The notes beneath the pieces were generated by a model, which saw nothing but the letters and a program-made list of their open reading frames with translations, was not told where the DNA came from and made no database searches. A DNA stretch of 5,674 nucleotides. Source: Methylococcaceae bacterium (GTDB taxonomy: Bacteria; Pseudomonadota; Gammaproteobacteria; Methylococcales; Methylomonadaceae). The position numbers and the translations under genes were made by a program. The stretch covers positions 1 to 5,674 of the forward strand of contig JAUXDP010000211.1 of NCBI GenBank assembly GCA_030618325.1, read 5' to 3'. The first letter of the stretch is position 1. Each line of letters starts with the position of its first letter. Of the stretch, positions 5,668 to 5,674 are shown piece by piece.

Positions 5668-5674
5668 AATCTAT

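Overview
The window looks like part of a bacterial surface-polysaccharide (O-antigen or LPS type) locus that borders an insertion sequence. All supported genes lie on the minus strand, so transcription runs from high to low coordinates. The protein families and the moderate, AT-leaning base composition fit a Gram-negative proteobacterium. The sequence does not let me name a genus.

Reading in the direction of transcription: a zinc-binding class I SAM-dependent sugar C-methyltransferase (4432-5667, TTG start) comes first. A 21-base gap separates it from a glucose-1-phosphate cytidylyltransferase (rfbF, 3646-4410). That gene overlaps an NAD-dependent CDP-glucose 4,6-dehydratase-like short-chain dehydrogenase (rfbG-like, 2666-3655). 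Together these would make CDP-glucose, then CDP-4-keto-6-deoxyglucose, then (inferred) a C-methyl-branched derivative. The RfbH-type 3-dehydratase and the glycosyltransferase that uses the product are not in the window and may lie beyond base 5674.

A 332-base gap (2334-2665) follows. It holds a candidate terminator just after rfbG and a candidate extended -10 promoter. The next gene (876-2333) encodes a 485-residue polytopic membrane protein that resembles GT-C fold glycosyltransferases using polyprenyl-phosphate sugars. Its longest open frame begins at 2441, but the promoter and ribosome-binding sequence favour a start at 2333.

An AT-rich non-coding stretch (294-875) carries several short inverted repeats and no convincing gene. 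The left edge (1 to about 293) is one end of an IS4-family element with the first 73 codons of its transposase, cut by the window edge. A strong inverted repeat there brackets the transposase promoter and ends at its start codon. This arrangement would let transcripts entering from the neighbouring operon fold and hide the start codon, while the element's own shorter transcript would not. It is the most interesting regulatory structure in the window.
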